A stretch of 64,000 nt of DNA, from NCBI GenBank assembly GCA_030762935.1, contig CM060890.1, positions 153,298,129-153,362,128 on the forward strand, given 5' to 3'. Shown here piece by piece: positions 63,601-64,000 of this stretch (position 1 is the stretch's first letter; the number at the start of each line of letters is the position of its first letter). The position numbers and the translations under genes are program-made. Below the pieces are notes generated by a model that saw only the letters and a program-made list of their open reading frames with translations, had not been told where the DNA came from and did no database searches. Origin of the DNA: Hymenopus coronatus. Its lineage: Eukaryota > Arthropoda > Insecta > Mantodea > Hymenopodidae.

Positions 63601-64000
63601 AGACGCGCTTCTTGAAGACTACACATAGAGTGTTTACATTATAGTATGAGAAACTAGCACGCTCTAGAGAAGGTAAAGACGCGCTTCCTGAAGACTACAC
63701 GATGAGTGTTTACATTATAATATGAGAAACTAGCACGCTCTAGGGAAGGTAAAGACGTGCTTCCTGAAGATTAGAAAGTCAGTATTTACATTATAGTATG
63801 AGAAACTAGCACGCTCTATAGAAGGTAAAGACGTGCTTCCTGAAGAGTACACGGTCAGTGTTTACATTATAGTATGAGAAACTAGCACGCCCTATAGAAG
63901 GTAAAGACGCGCTTCCTGAAGACACACGGTGAGTGTTTACATTATAGTTTGAGTATCTTGCACGCTCTAGAGAAGGTAAAGACTACCTTCTTGATGACTT
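63600..64000. repeat. Register jump at the right edge
   Basis: From about 63.6 kb the sequence follows the block at 60.8-61.2 kb instead of continuing in order. TTAGAAAGTC is at 63771 and 60901 (2,870 bp), and GACTACCTTC at 63981 and 61187 (2,794 bp). The 76-bp change is one monomer missing on the right. The copy is cut by the window end. Confidence 0.8.

Larger units (their letters stand above)
5770..64000. repeat. 76-bp satellite DNA array, at least 58 kb
   Basis: One continuous head-to-tail array, always in the same orientation, about 766 monomers by length. The monomer in order is CACGGTGAGTGTTTAC, ATTATAGTATGAG, AAACTAGCACGCTCTAG, AGAAGGTAAAGAC, GAGCTTCTTGAAGACTA. Most copies are 75-77 bp. 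The part from GTTTAC to GGTAAAG is well conserved. The part after it varies in linked combinations, for example GGACTTCTTGAAGACTACACGG (in two overlapping blocks) after GGTAAATAC, or GTGCTTCCTGAAG with ATTACACGGTCAGT. No gene, transposon or other sequence interrupts the array. 76 is not a multiple of 3, so reading frames shift at each monomer and open frames stay short. Such arrays are typical of centromeric, pericentromeric or subtelomeric heterochromatin, but which applies cannot be told here. The array continues past the right edge. Confidence 0.98.

Noticed and set aside
5770..64000. CRISPR array
   Set aside because: The units are directly adjacent near-identical monomers with no unique spacers, and the window is eukaryotic in character.
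5770..64000. CENP-B box in the monomer
   Set aside because: The closest string, CTTCTTGAAGACTACACGG, lacks the required TTCG and CGGG spacing.
5770..64000. Telomeric origin of the array
   Set aside because: No runs of TTAGG, TTAGGG or similar repeats were seen anywhere in the window.

Overview
This window looks like non-genic heterochromatin from a eukaryote, most likely an invertebrate. It is AT-rich and holds microsatellites, several unrelated tandem repeats and a decayed IS630-Tc1-mariner transposon of a kind common in arthropods. No intact host gene, tRNA, rRNA or CRISPR array is visible. The organism cannot be named from the sequence alone.

Layout. Positions 1-993 are a TTA/TTG-type trinucleotide microsatellite. 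Positions 994-3244 are mostly unrecognised sequence with two small tandem repeats: a degenerate one of about 142-154 bp at 1685-2010, and a 62-bp unit in four nearly identical copies at 2557-2804. A short array of an exact 91-bp unit begins at 3245. It is split by a 2,154-bp transposon (3360-5513) with inverted terminal repeats, a TA target duplication and a broken transposase on the minus strand, and it resumes at 5516. Removing the transposon and one TA restores a 91-bp unit exactly.

From about 5770 to the right edge (at least 58.2 kb, about 766 copies) the sequence is one uninterrupted satellite with a 76-bp monomer. It runs off the window. The array has clear higher-order structure: short-range duplications of 152, 456, 759 and 987 bp on the left; a 1,899-bp unit (25 monomers) in two runs at 19.6-23.5 and 25.1-30.1 kb; a module of about 2.5 kb repeated three times at spacings of 6,692 and 6,621 bp; a mosaic zone from 33.5 to 46.5 kb; and a nearly perfect 6,833-bp tandem duplication (46.56-53.40 and 53.40-60.23 kb) followed by diverged partial copies to the end.

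No genes work together here. The points of interest are the history of the array and what the monomer could do. Each monomer carries a forkhead-type core, a TTCNNGAA inverted pair, an 8-bp CTCTAGAG palindrome and two 5' splice-site-like strings. Any function for these is inference.
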